A stretch of DNA of 64,000 nt, taken from Actinomycetota bacterium. GTDB taxonomy: Bacteria > Actinomycetota > Actinomycetes > Nanopelagicales > Nanopelagicaceae. Of the stretch, positions 20,045 through 29,600 are shown piece by piece; positions within the stretch are counted from its first letter, which is position 1, and each line of letters starts with the position of its first letter. The notes under the pieces were generated by a model. The model had not been told where the DNA came from. It saw nothing but the letters and a program-made list of their open reading frames with translations, and ran no database searches. A program made the position numbers and the translations under genes. The stretch lies in NCBI GenBank assembly GCA_026392935.1, contig JAPLBE010000014.1, positions 1 to 64,000 on the forward strand, given 5' to 3'.

Positions 20045-20835
20045 GAAACTTTGCGCTTACGTCCTACGAATTGACCAAGAATTACAATTGTGAGAGCGAG
20101 AATGAACATCGCAGAACCTATGACATTGGCCTGAGCCGGAATTCCTCGAGCTGCTGAGACATAGATAAATTTGGGGAATGTTGTCATTGTGCCCGAGTTG
20201 AAGTTTGTGATAATAAAATCATCGAATGACAAGCTAAATGCGAGGAGTGCAGCAGCTGCAATTCCTGGTGCAACTAGTGGAAGAGTCACGCGGCGGAAGG
20301 TTTCGCGTTCATTTGCATAGAGATCCATCGCTGCTTGTTCAAGTCGTGGATCTAATGAAGCGATTCGCGCCTTTACAGTAACAACAACGAATGACATACA
20401 GAAAAGCACGTGAGCGATAACAGTTGGCCAAAATCCTGGGTTAATCTGAAAAACTAAGAAAAGCGAGAGAAGAGAAGCTCCGAGGACGATTTCCGGTGTA
20501 GCCATGGGTAAGAAAATCAAGAGGTTCGTAGTTGAGCGACCTTTGAATTTATGGCGACCAATAGCAAAGGCGATCATCGTGCCGAGAATTGTTGAAAAGA
20601 GTGTTGCGAGGAATCCAATCTTGATTGAATTTCCAAGTGCATTACACACTTGAGGCGCACCGCATGGATTCTGCCAATTCGCGAAGGTAAATCCCTTCCA
20701 AATCAAATTGCTCTTTGCGGAATCGTTAAATGAGAAAACAAATGTGTACGCAACGGGAATAAAGAGATATGTGAATGCAATAACTGCATAAATTCTGATG
20801 AGGTTACGGCCAAACCAGCGCGAGATGGTTTTCAT
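20041..20835 (-). CDS. potC: Polyamine ABC transporter permease, PotC type
   Basis: Second inner-membrane permease of a spermidine/putrescine importer. 264 residues with six predicted helices and the EAA loop (QAAMDLYANERETFRRVTLP) that docks on the ATPase. It ends in LGQFVGRKRKVS. It overlaps potB upstream and dxr downstream by 4 nt each. Substrate assignment follows the full potABCD set and the adjacent aminobutyraldehyde-type dehydrogenase. Confidence 0.9.
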   Translation of the reverse strand: MKTISRWFGRNLIRIYAVIAFTYLFIPVAYTFVFSFNDSAKSNLIWKGFTFANWQNPCGAPQVCNALGNSIKIGFLATLFSTILGTMIAFAIGRHKFKGRSTTNLLIFLPMATPEIVLGASLLSLFLVFQINPGFWPTVIAHVLFCMSFVVVTVKARIASLDPRLEQAAMDLYANERETFRRVTLPLVAPGIAAAALLAFSLSFDDFIITNFNSGTMTTFPKFIYVSAARGIPAQANVIGSAMFILALTIVILGQFVGRKRKVS

Positions 20836-21680
20836 ACCAACTCCTCGGTTCCGGCCTTGCGAACATAAATGGTTACCAAAATGAGGATTGCGGCCATTAG
20901 CGTGAATGAAAGAGCTGAGGCGGTTGGGTAATCAACAATTCTAAAGTACCGAGATTCAATGACATTACCCAGCATCTTCGTTTGCGGACTGCCCAGAATG
21001 GCAGCATTGACGTAGTCACCTGCTGCTGGGATAAATGTAAGAAGTGTTCCAGCAACCACACCCGGCATTGACAGTGGAAGAGTCACTTTTCGGAAAGTTG
21101 TGAATCCATTTGCATAGAGATCTCCGGAGGCTTCGAGAGTGCGAGGATCAATGCGATCGATGGATGCATAAAGTGGCAAAGTCATAAATGGTAGGAAGTT
21201 ATACGTCATGCCCATAACCACAGCAAAGGCGCTTGATGTCAGGGTCGTGCTTTCAGAAATAATATGGAGCGATCGCAAAGCGGGCACGACAAAACCTTCT
21301 TCACCAAGAATCTGCTTCCACGCAATTGTTCGTAGCAAGAAGGAGACAAAAAACGGGGCTATTACTAGAACAAGCATTACATTCTTAAATCTTCCACCTT
21401 TAAAAGCAATCGCATATGCAAGTGGATAAGCGATCGCTAGAGCGAGAATTGTTGTAATTAGCGCATAAAGAAATGATCGTCCAAATTGCTCTCTATTTTC
21501 AAGAATTGCGTCGAGATAGTTAGCGAAACGAAATGTTTGTTCATACTGCCCTGTATCTCCACCAACTCTAGGAGTTTGGGTCGAAGTCTGTGCCAGGTTA
21601 AATATTGGAAGGAGAAAGAAGATTAAGAGAAACCCCATTCCCGGAATTAACAGGAGATAAGGCGTGCCTATTTTTCTCAT
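20832..21680 (-). CDS. potB: Polyamine ABC transporter permease, PotB type
   Basis: First permease subunit. 282 residues with an N-terminal helix (YLLLIPGMGFLLIFFLLPI) and five more. The EAA motif is in LEASGDLYANGFTTFRKVTLP. The periplasmic PAAGDYVNAAILGSPQTKMLGN segment is characteristic of PotB/PotH permeases. Four-nt overlaps with potA and potC mark it as the middle of a tight operon. Confidence 0.9.
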   Translation of the reverse strand: MRKIGTPYLLLIPGMGFLLIFFLLPIFNLAQTSTQTPRVGGDTGQYEQTFRFANYLDAILENREQFGRSFLYALITTILALAIAYPLAYAIAFKGGRFKNVMLVLVIAPFFVSFLLRTIAWKQILGEEGFVVPALRSLHIISESTTLTSSAFAVVMGMTYNFLPFMTLPLYASIDRIDPRTLEASGDLYANGFTTFRKVTLPLSMPGVVAGTLLTFIPAAGDYVNAAILGSPQTKMLGNVIESRYFRIVDYPTASALSFTLMAAILILVTIYVRKAGTEELV

Positions 21681-22828
21681 TCTTCGTCTAGATCCTCATC
21701 AGGACTTACTTCAGTTCCAGCTTCAGCATCTTCATCTCCGCGCAACGCAAAAGTAAAGATTGGTTCCCAAGAAATATTGACACCTTCGCCGACGCTAAAT
21801 GGCGCGACACCATCATCATTTTGCTCGAAAACCATGAGTTCTTGTCCCCACGGCATAAGGACTTGATACTGAGTTGAGACACCGATGTATGAAACATCTT
21901 CAACTTTGCCGCCAGTAAGAATGTTTCCCGATGTTGCAGTTTCTAAACGAGAAATGCGGAACTTTTCTGGGCGGATACCAGCGAGAATTGAGTTATCTAC
22001 TGCATGTGAGCGATCTTTTTGCAGCGAAATCTTCTGCCCAAAGAGATCGACTACGTGGTTATTCCCATCAGATCCAGAGATAGTTCCCTTGATGAGGTTT
22101 GACTGTCCAAGGAAGTTTGCAACGAATGCAGTCTTTGGATTGTCATACAACTCTGCAGGTGAACCCATCTGCTCAATTTCGCCTTCATTCATGACAGCGA
22201 TCGTGTCTGCCATGGTCATAGCTTCTTCTTGATCGTGAGTTACGTGCACGAAAGTGATTCCAACTTCTCTCTGAATCCACTTGAGCTCGATCTGCATCTG
22301 GCGGCGAAGTTTGAGATCGAGTGCGCCGAGAGGTTCATCTAGCAGCAACAAGGCAGGACGATTAACAATGGCGCGAGCCAGTGCAATACGTTGCTGCTGT
22401 CCACCTGAAAGTTGCGTTGGCTTACGCTGTGCAAGATGTGGAAGCTCTACAAGATCAAGTGCCTTATTGACCGCATCATCAATATCTTTGAGCCCTCTGC
22501 GACGAAGACCAAATGCTATGTTTTCAAAGATTGTCAGGTGTGGAAAAAGTGCGTAATTTTGAAAAACTGTGTTGATAGGACGCTGATACGGTTTTGTATC
22601 AGTGATATCAGTTGAGCCAAGAGCAATCTTTCCGTGTGTGGGCTCTTCAAGGCCTGCAATCATTCGCAGAGTTGTTGTCTTGCCGCAGCCTGAAGGTCCA
22701 AGTAGTGCAAAAAATGATCCTTCAGGAATGACAAGTGACAAATCATTTACTGCTGTGAAATCACCGTATGACTTGGTGATGTTTGTGAGTTTGAGATCTC
22801 CGCGTGCAGAGCTGGCAACGCCCGTCAC
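21677..22828 (-). CDS. potA: Polyamine ABC transporter ATPase, PotA type
   Basis: Cytoplasmic ATP-hydrolysing subunit. Walker A GPSGCGKTT is at 44-52, the ABC signature LSGGQQQR at 140-147 and Walker B LLLLDEP at about 160-166, with the switch His in VTHDQEEAM. The C-terminal TOBE domain (about 285-360) is followed by an acidic tail rich in Asp and Glu. The GTG start lies immediately after the potD stop codon. Other spermidine/putrescine-class ATPases are similar, so substrate rests on context. Confidence 0.93.
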   Translation of the reverse strand: MTGVASSARGDLKLTNITKSYGDFTAVNDLSLVIPEGSFFALLGPSGCGKTTTLRMIAGLEEPTHGKIALGSTDITDTKPYQRPINTVFQNYALFPHLTIFENIAFGLRRRGLKDIDDAVNKALDLVELPHLAQRKPTQLSGGQQQRIALARAIVNRPALLLLDEPLGALDLKLRRQMQIELKWIQREVGITFVHVTHDQEEAMTMADTIAVMNEGEIEQMGSPAELYDNPKTAFVANFLGQSNLIKGTISGSDGNNHVVDLFGQKISLQKDRSHAVDNSILAGIRPEKFRISRLETATSGNILTGGKVEDVSYIGVSTQYQVLMPWGQELMVFEQNDDGVAPFSVGEGVNISWEPIFTFALRGDEDAEAGTEVSPDEDLDEE

Positions 22829-24004
22829 TTAGTTGCCGGCCACCTTCTGGAATGCCTCTGTCCACTTGGTCTCTTCTGCAGGAGTAAGTGCACGGAATAC
22901 AGAAAGGTTTGCCATTGTCTTTGCACTTGGGAAGATAAATTCACTTGATGCAAGATCTGGATCAATCTTTTCCATCTCAGCTTGCGCACCCTTAACTGGG
23001 CAGACATAGTTCACGTAAGCGGCAACTTCAGCAGCAACTGCTGGGTCGTAGTAGTAGTTGATGAGCTTCTCTGCATTCGCCTTTGCTTCAGCTGTAGCAG
23101 TTGATGGAATCATCATATTATCGCCTGAAATAGTGCCGCCACTTTCTGGAATTGCGAAGTCGAACTTTCCTTCGTTCTCTGACTTCAAAATAAACATATC
23201 TCCAGACCAACCAATTACCGCAGTTGCATCACCCGATGTGAGGTCTTCTGCGTATTCGTTGCCCTTTACGCCACGAATCCAGCCATCAGCACTCTTCTGC
23301 TCAAGAAAGTCGACAGCATTCATAAACTGATCTTCAGTCACTGTTGCAAGACTTACACCTTGTGAACGCAAGATAATTCCGATTGTGTCGCGCATTTCAG
23401 TGAGAACAACAATCTTTCCCTTATTCTGCGGAGAGAAGAGATCTTCAATAGTGCGAATACCTTTTGGATTCTTCTGAGTATTCCAGCCAAATCCACCCAT
23501 GATGCCTTGCCATGTCAACGAACTTTCACGCTTTGGATCAAATGAAGGGCTGGCAAGTGTTTCGAGAATATTTGTTTTATTTGGAATATTTGCTTCATCA
23601 AATTTTTGTGTGTAGCCAAGACGAATCCAACGTGCTGCCATCCAGTCTGTTGGACAGACAAGGTCGTAACCAATGTCTTTCTTTAGCTTTAGTTGTGCTT
23701 GTACTTTTCCAAAGAATTCGTCGTTATCGTTGTAATCTTCGAAGTACTTAACATCAATCTTTGTCTCTCTTGTAAAAGCTTGAAGAGTTGGATATTTCTT
23801 ACCTGAGTCATCAACATCGAGGTAGAGAGGCCAGTTGCCCCAACGAACAGAATTTTTTGCAGAACCAGAGCCTTCGCCTGATCCGCCACATGCAGCGAGC
23901 GCACCTGCACCTGCAACTGCACCAGCGCCTGCCAAAACAGCACGACGTGAAACTTTAGAGTTGATAATTGAACGCGCTTCTGGAGATAGAGACTTCTTAG
24001 CCAT
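22829..24004 (-). CDS. potD: Polyamine ABC transporter substrate-binding lipoprotein, PotD type
   Basis: Extracytoplasmic binding protein, 391 residues. The N-terminus has a Tat twin-arginine signal (SRRAVLAG, Arg 20-21) and a lipobox ending LAAC with Cys 39, so it is probably exported folded and lipid-anchored. The mature part matches PotD/PotF: VRWGNWPLYLDVDD, YDLVCPTDWMAARWI and INYYYDPAVAAEVAAYVNYVCPV. An AAAAGGAG ribosome site precedes ATG 24004. It is the first gene of potDABC. Confidence 0.92.
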   Translation of the reverse strand: MAKKSLSPEARSIINSKVSRRAVLAGAGAVAGAGALAACGGSGEGSGSAKNSVRWGNWPLYLDVDDSGKKYPTLQAFTRETKIDVKYFEDYNDNDEFFGKVQAQLKLKKDIGYDLVCPTDWMAARWIRLGYTQKFDEANIPNKTNILETLASPSFDPKRESSLTWQGIMGGFGWNTQKNPKGIRTIEDLFSPQNKGKIVVLTEMRDTIGIILRSQGVSLATVTEDQFMNAVDFLEQKSADGWIRGVKGNEYAEDLTSGDATAVIGWSGDMFILKSENEGKFDFAIPESGGTISGDNMMIPSTATAEAKANAEKLINYYYDPAVAAEVAAYVNYVCPVKGAQAEMEKIDPDLASSEFIFPSAKTMANLSVFRALTPAEETKWTEAFQKVAGN

Positions 24005-24053
24005 TGTTGGCTCCTTTTAAATTGCCGGAATAAGGGACGGTTTTGCAGGGCTC

Positions 24054-24082
24054 ATTATGTAACCCTTTTACGCTCGAGCCAA
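24054..24082 (-). promoter_or_regulatory. Probable promoter of the potDABC operon
   Basis: On the minus strand TTGGCT (24077-24082) and CATAAT (24054-24059) are separated by exactly 17 nt, a good sigma-70/SigA pair, about 50 nt upstream of potD in the 119-nt gap after the dehydrogenase gene. This would let potDABC (and dxr downstream) be expressed separately from the dehydrogenase. Based on pattern only. Confidence 0.5.
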
Positions 24083-24123
24083 ACCTAAATCGAACTTTTC
24101 TTCCTGTGATTTTTCTGGCTCTG

Positions 24124-25551
24124 TTAGGCGTTGATATTGCTCATCACATGCTTGATGCGGGTGTAATCCTCAAAGCCATAGCTCGATAGATCCTTACCGT
24201 ATCCGCTGCGCTTGTAGCCACCGTGGGGCATCTCGGCCACTAGCGGAATGTGAGTGTTAATCCAGACGCAACCGAAGTCAAAAGCCTTAGCCATTCTCAT
24301 CGCACGCCCGTGGTCCTTGGTCCAGACAGATGAGGCCAAGCCATAGTCGACGCCATTGGCCATCTCCACTGCTTCTGCTTCATCGCTAAATTTCTGAATC
24401 GTTATGACGGGTCCAAAAATCTCAGATTGAATGAGTTCATCGCTCTGCTTGAGATCTGCAATGACTGTCGGAGTAATGAAGTAGCCCGGCATATTAGTTG
24501 GAGCTCCCCCAGCCACGATACGTGCATGTGATGGTGTGCGAGAGATAAATCCGCTGACACGTTCGAACTGGCTCTTGTTATTTACTGGGCCAACCAAAAC
24601 ATCTTCACTTGGCATACCCATTGCAATGTTATCTGTTGCTTGCGCAGCCAGAAGTTTCACCATCTCGTCATACACACCTGCTTGAACCAAAACACGAGTT
24701 GCGGCGGTGCAATCTTGTCCCGCGTTGAAGAATCCTGCGATCGCGATTCCTTCTGCTGCAGCCGCAAGATCTGCATCGTTAAAGACAACGACAGGTGCTT
24801 TCCCACCGAGTTCAAGGTGAACACGCTTTAAGGATTTTGCCGCAGCGCCAGCAACTTCCATTCCTGCTCGTACTGAACCCGTAATTGAAACCATAGCTGG
24901 TGTTGCATGGTCAACAAGTGCTGCACCAGTTTCGCGTTCTCCTGTAATCACATTGATAACACCGTCTGGCAAGAATTCAGACATGATTTGCGCCATGAAT
25001 ACAGTTGATACCGGTGTTGTATCACTTGGTTTTAATACAACTGTATTTCCCGCAGCAATTGCAGGAGCCCACTTCCATACTGCCATCATCATTGGGTAAT
25101 TCCACGGCGTTACTTGTGCGCACACTCCAATAGGTTCGCGGCGTACAAATGAGGTCATTCCGCGCATGTATTCGCCAGCTGATTTGCCCTCAAGATTTCG
25201 TGCAGCACCCGCAAAGAAACGGATCTGATCAACCATAGGTGGCATTTCTTCAGAGGCAGTTAATCCAACTGGTTTTCCACAATTCTCTGATTCGATAGCT
25301 ACAAATTCATCTGCACGGGCTTCAATAGCATCTGCAATCTTTAGTAGTGCGCGTTGACGCTCTGACGGTGTGGAATCACGCCAATCTACAAATGCAGCAC
25401 TTGCCGCTTTCATCGCCTTATCTACATCTGCAGCGTTTGATTTAGGCGCAGTTGCAAAAGCTTCGCCGGTGGCCGGATTTACCAGGGTTGTTGTCTCACC
25501 CGAAGCGCTATCTACTGACTTTCCGTTAATGAAATTCTGGAGCTTCTTCAT
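24124..25551 (-). CDS. Aldehyde dehydrogenase, gamma-aminobutyraldehyde dehydrogenase type
   Basis: NAD(P)-dependent aldehyde dehydrogenase of 475 residues. The catalytic set is complete: Asn 151 in TPWNYPMMM, Glu 247 in LELGGKAP and Cys 281 in NAGQDCTAATR. The sequence around RREPIGVCAQVTPWNYP and LKPSDTTPVST resembles PatD-type aminobutyraldehyde dehydrogenases, which oxidise the aldehyde from putrescine breakdown to GABA. Placement directly before potDABC supports a polyamine-catabolic role. Betaine aldehyde or another amino-aldehyde cannot be excluded. No putrescine aminotransferase or oxidase gene is visible in the window. Confidence 0.85.
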   Translation of the reverse strand: MKKLQNFINGKSVDSASGETTTLVNPATGEAFATAPKSNAADVDKAMKAASAAFVDWRDSTPSERQRALLKIADAIEARADEFVAIESENCGKPVGLTASEEMPPMVDQIRFFAGAARNLEGKSAGEYMRGMTSFVRREPIGVCAQVTPWNYPMMMAVWKWAPAIAAGNTVVLKPSDTTPVSTVFMAQIMSEFLPDGVINVITGERETGAALVDHATPAMVSITGSVRAGMEVAGAAAKSLKRVHLELGGKAPVVVFNDADLAAAAEGIAIAGFFNAGQDCTAATRVLVQAGVYDEMVKLLAAQATDNIAMGMPSEDVLVGPVNNKSQFERVSGFISRTPSHARIVAGGAPTNMPGYFITPTVIADLKQSDELIQSEIFGPVITIQKFSDEAEAVEMANGVDYGLASSVWTKDHGRAMRMAKAFDFGCVWINTHIPLVAEMPHGGYKRSGYGKDLSSYGFEDYTRIKHVMSNINA

Positions 25552-25553
25552 GG

Positions 25554-26024
25554 TTATGCCTGACCCTTCGTAGCGCGCACCATTTGATCACCGTGATCGT
25601 ATGGATGCTTTGTGTAGTTTTCTAGCCAACGTGCAATTGAATACTTTCCTGCCTCGGTATGTTCACCGAACTTCTCGAGATCGCTCTCTTCTAGTCGCTT
25701 TATGAGATCTAATGAGCTTGCGCGCACCGCGGCATACACCGCAATTGAATTAGCAACATCACCATCGACATACCCTAATTTAGGTTCATTGGCCCATGCG
25801 CTTTCGTCGTACCCTTGAATAATTGAACCATTAGGTTCTGCAACTACACGGCGCAGGCGCGCATAGGACTGCGCTTCAGAATCTGCCATGTGATGAATGC
25901 ATTGACGCGCAGACCATTCATTTTCTGCATGCACATCCAATAAATCTGGAGTTACTCCACGTGCAAGATTGAGAAAATATTGAGTACCCGCTTCGTACGC
26001 CGCCGCTGCTTCTTTCATATCCAT
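25554..26024 (-). CDS. DinB-like four-helix metalloprotein
   Basis: A 156-residue protein that fits the DinB/YfiT-like putative metalloenzyme superfamily. An N-terminal helix is followed by NEWSARQCIHHMADSEAQSY with a candidate metal His near 44-45 and a C-terminal helix KHPYDHGDQM with two more His (about 138 and 142), the usual three-His pattern. Family members include mycothiol- or bacillithiol-dependent transferases; the function here is unknown. It lies 2 nt upstream of the dehydrogenase gene and is likely co-transcribed with it. Confidence 0.75.
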   Translation of the reverse strand: MDMKEAAAAYEAGTQYFLNLARGVTPDLLDVHAENEWSARQCIHHMADSEAQSYARLRRVVAEPNGSIIQGYDESAWANEPKLGYVDGDVANSIAVYAAVRASSLDLIKRLEESDLEKFGEHTEAGKYSIARWLENYTKHPYDHGDQMVRATKGQA

Positions 26025-26033
26025 AACGTGATA

Positions 26034-26699
26034 CTAAGCCACGAAGGGAGCACTTTCAACGGTAATACGTGAGACCGCTGTCATTAGCGCAAGTGGCTGC
26101 ACGAAGTTAATCTTCCAGCTACCTGTAAGAGCGTTATATGAAATTCTCAAATATCCGTCGTCGTAACCCACATTTACTTTTGCTTGGTTCACCAAAGTCA
26201 GGGCCCTTCGCGCATATGCCGTATATGCCGCAGATGTTGCTCCTGAGTACACCGTGCTGGTATCAAAAACAGTAAGTAGTGTCGCTGTTCCAGTTTCGGC
26301 TGTCGCTGTCACCGTATCGGTTCTGATAACTCCGACATACATAGGTAACGCAGTTGCAGATGATGAATCATAGAATTGAAAGCGTAAGAATTTACTTGCG
26401 CACTTAACAGGATCGAGACCGATTAATTCCACGGAATCAACTCGTGAATATCCGTTGTACTGCGCCGCAGTAGGAAATAAACCCACCGAGATCCAGCTGT
26501 CGCACGCTCGTACAGTAAAGAGTCCCTGTCCGAATTCAATTCTGCCGTTACCGATTGAAAAGTTCGTAGCCAGCGTCGATCCGCCAAATATAAGCGCAGC
26601 AACTAAACCAAAAATTATTTTAGGATTGCGAAACCATCTCCGCTCAGAAGAATCGGCAGAGTCCTCCTGCGATTCTCCATCCAACATAAATCGGTTCAC
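26034..26699 (-). CDS. Unknown single-pass membrane protein, partner of the giant secreted protein
   Basis: Not recognised. The 221 residues begin with a short acidic cytoplasmic tail (about 1-28, ending RRWFRNPK), then one hydrophobic helix at about 29-47, then a Ser/Thr/Ala-rich extracellular domain of about 170 residues with two Cys (near 65 and 100) that could form a disulfide. The GTG start overlaps the stop of the 1574-residue secreted protein gene as GTGA, so the two are translationally coupled. By inference it could anchor, chaperone or process that protein. It has no similarity I can name. Confidence 0.7.
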   Translation of the reverse strand: MNRFMLDGESQEDSADSSERRWFRNPKIIFGLVAALIFGGSTLATNFSIGNGRIEFGQGLFTVRACDSWISVGLFPTAAQYNGYSRVDSVELIGLDPVKCASKFLRFQFYDSSSATALPMYVGVIRTDTVTATAETGTATLLTVFDTSTVYSGATSAAYTAYARRALTLVNQAKVNVGYDDGYLRISYNALTGSWKINFVQPLALMTAVSRITVESAPFVA

Positions 26700-29600
26700 G
26701 GGGATATCGTAAACGACGGCGTATAGGCCACCCCTCGCGGACTATCGAGCGCGATTACCCCTGTTATTGCGCCAGATGATGGAACGACCACTTGAACATA
26801 AGTACTGGTGACTGCAGTGACCACCGCATCTTCATAGGGCCTAAAGGTGGCAGTGATCTGTGACGGTGTGAGTCCGGCAAAACCAGTTGAGTTGATACGA
26901 ATCGTTGTTCCCGCTGTCGCGCTACTAATTGCATTTCCATTAATGTCAGAGAAGGCAGAGGCTGTAACAGTCTCAGTGCGCACAATTATCTGATTGCCAC
27001 CATTAAGTGGAATCGCATGGTTGCCACCCGGGGATTGAATTGCGTAGTTAGTGCTCCAGGTAATCCAGGTAATGACAGCAGTTGTGGATTCAACAAAGTA
27101 ATTACGAGTACCAGCTTTCTCGGCCCTGATGGTGCAGGTACCAATATTTGTTGCGGTAATAATCGCATTTGAGCCAAGTGTGCAATTTGCGGTTCCCGCT
27201 GAGACCAGAGTTCTAGTTAAAGTCCCAGGACCAGATCCGCCATAGACATTGATGGGGAAGGAAGAAATGTTTGGATAAGACTCGTATTGGCCAATCGAAA
27301 GTGCCCGCTGGCGCGCTTTGTTAATCGTTAACGTGGCGGTCACAGATTCAACGCCTTGGTAATTATTTAAAGTTGCTGAACTTGAGATAGTAAAAGTCGA
27401 TCCCACTCGATAGACACCAGCATCGGTTGGAATCGTGTTACTTGAAAGTGCAGTTGGACTAAATGCCCGAATTGGGCGAACAGACGGATTGTTGCCTTTA
27501 TTGGTTTGTCCAGAGGCGCCCATACTAAAGTCTTGGGACACTCCAGATGTAGTTGGATTAGTAGCGTTCTGTGTTGAAGACCAGTAGCCGGTGCCATCCA
27601 AATTGCTCAAGGAATTAACTTTGAGGTTGCTATAGATCAAGTTCAACTCACCAATGGAAGGAACGAACCAATCAGTGAAATCTTCAGCAGTGGAATCGGC
27701 AGCCAATCGTGATGCAATCCCCGCAGTTGCACATCCAGCATTTATCAAACGTGTATTTTCTGCACCACTGCCTACATCAGAGCTTGTCCCGGAAATATTT
27801 GTACCACTACATCCCCAAGTGGCATTCGGATCTGCTGCAGTTCCACCCCACGTTCGCGGAGCTGTTGCCAGATAGATACCGCCGCTACTAATTCCCGTAG
27901 CAACGTTGATCACAGTTGGCGAAACATAGAAGACATATCCCCCGCCTGGTGCAACATTGCCGATGGCGCAAGTGCCCCCGTACTCGCAAGAATTTCCTAC
28001 ATATGTTGTTGTCACCGTTGCAGTTTCAGAATTAACCAACCCTGTCACCGTCTGTGTCACAGTCACATTTGCGGGTGATTCGGTATAGGTCACAGAGCTT
28101 GTCGATAGCGTTGTTGTAACGGTAATTGTGTCCGCTTTACTGACCGTGATTCTTAAACCCTGAGAAGTAAATGCCGTCACGCTATCTGTCACAGTCAGGG
28201 TTTCGTAATAGGTCCCTATGGGCAGGGCTGTCCCCACGCGCACTGTTGCCGAGTCGCTATTGAGATTGCTCCAGGCTATTCGTCCATTTTGGTTATTGAC
28301 TGTGCTTAATACTGAGGCCGTTCGAGGACCCGTACCAAATGCAAAGGTAAATACTGCCGTTCGTGTATCTCCATACTTCTGCGTAAATATGGCAGAGCCA
28401 GTACTTGAGGTGATTGTATTTCTGGGGTTGATCATCAGATAGACAGCCGTACTGGTATCTACGATAAACAAGCCAGCTGTATCACTATCGGTAACGACGA
28501 CTCTATATTGATATCTAATTCCACTCGTTGTTGTTTCAAGTGTTGGGGTTATGTAGTTCGCCGAAGTTAATCCAGTACCAGTTGTTGCATTAGCCCACGA
28601 CGTTCCAGTATCGGTAGAAACTTGCCACCTGAAGTTACGTGTTAGCGGTGAAGTTGCCGAACCAGAGACTGTGAAAGTTTCCGTTAACCCAGCAGTGAGA
28701 GTGTCAAACCTTGGTCCAGTAAAGATTGGTGCGCTTGCGGTGATCCAGCGAATGATGATGATTCCGGAAGTTCCGTTATAGCCGTTTCCAGATGCTTGGC
28801 CGGTGTTGTATGCAACGTTGCCACCGAATCCAGTATTTGCCTGCCCGAATTGTGATGCGTTGCTAGCGCCCCAATAAATGCTGTAGCCACCGCGTCCATA
28901 TTCAATGGAAGTTGTAGGATCAACAAACCCTGGGCCTGGTGTGCCAGGTTCGTTTCCACATGATCCATTGGTTGCAGCACCACGCGCACCACCGCCGGCA
29001 CCACCCCAGCCCCAGGCTCCTCGACCACCGTTGTTTCCACTACTTGTAATTCCACCGGCAGCGTTAAATCCAGAGCACCCACCACCAGAATATGCATGAC
29101 CCGAGCTACCGCCGCCTGTTGCAACCGTTGCGTCACCAACACCAGAACCACCAGGTGTATAACCAGATCCAAAACTTCCACCCGCACCGCCACCAAGTGC
29201 TGTTGCAGATGATCCATAATTTATTGTGCTGCTCTGACCGCTGCGCAACTGAGCATCATTAGCCTGCGACAAAGCACCAAGGCCACCTTGCCCGACCTTA
29301 ATTGAAGTGACGGAGTTCGGGGTCAATGAAATTGTTGGAAGGTAAGTAACTCCGCCGCCGCCACCCGCACCTGCTGGTTCAGAAGTTCCTGTATTTCCCT
29401 TTCCTCCACCGCCACCTCCGCCGACAACTATGGCCGTGGCCTGAGTAACTCCGCCAGGTACTTTCCAACCGCCACTTGAGGTCAAATAAGATCGAGTAAA
29501 AGTTCTCATTGTGTATGCCTGAAATGTTGAAGCTGTTGCATTCTCCACCCAAGACGGGGAACCAACTATTGTTAAATCGCTCGCTGAAGTGGTTCCACTT

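Noticed and set aside
27600-29240. Long open frames on both strands across the giant secreted protein gene
   Set aside because: They are out-of-frame readings of glycine-, serine- and threonine-rich codons; the minus-strand 1574-residue frame has a signal peptide and recognisable domains.
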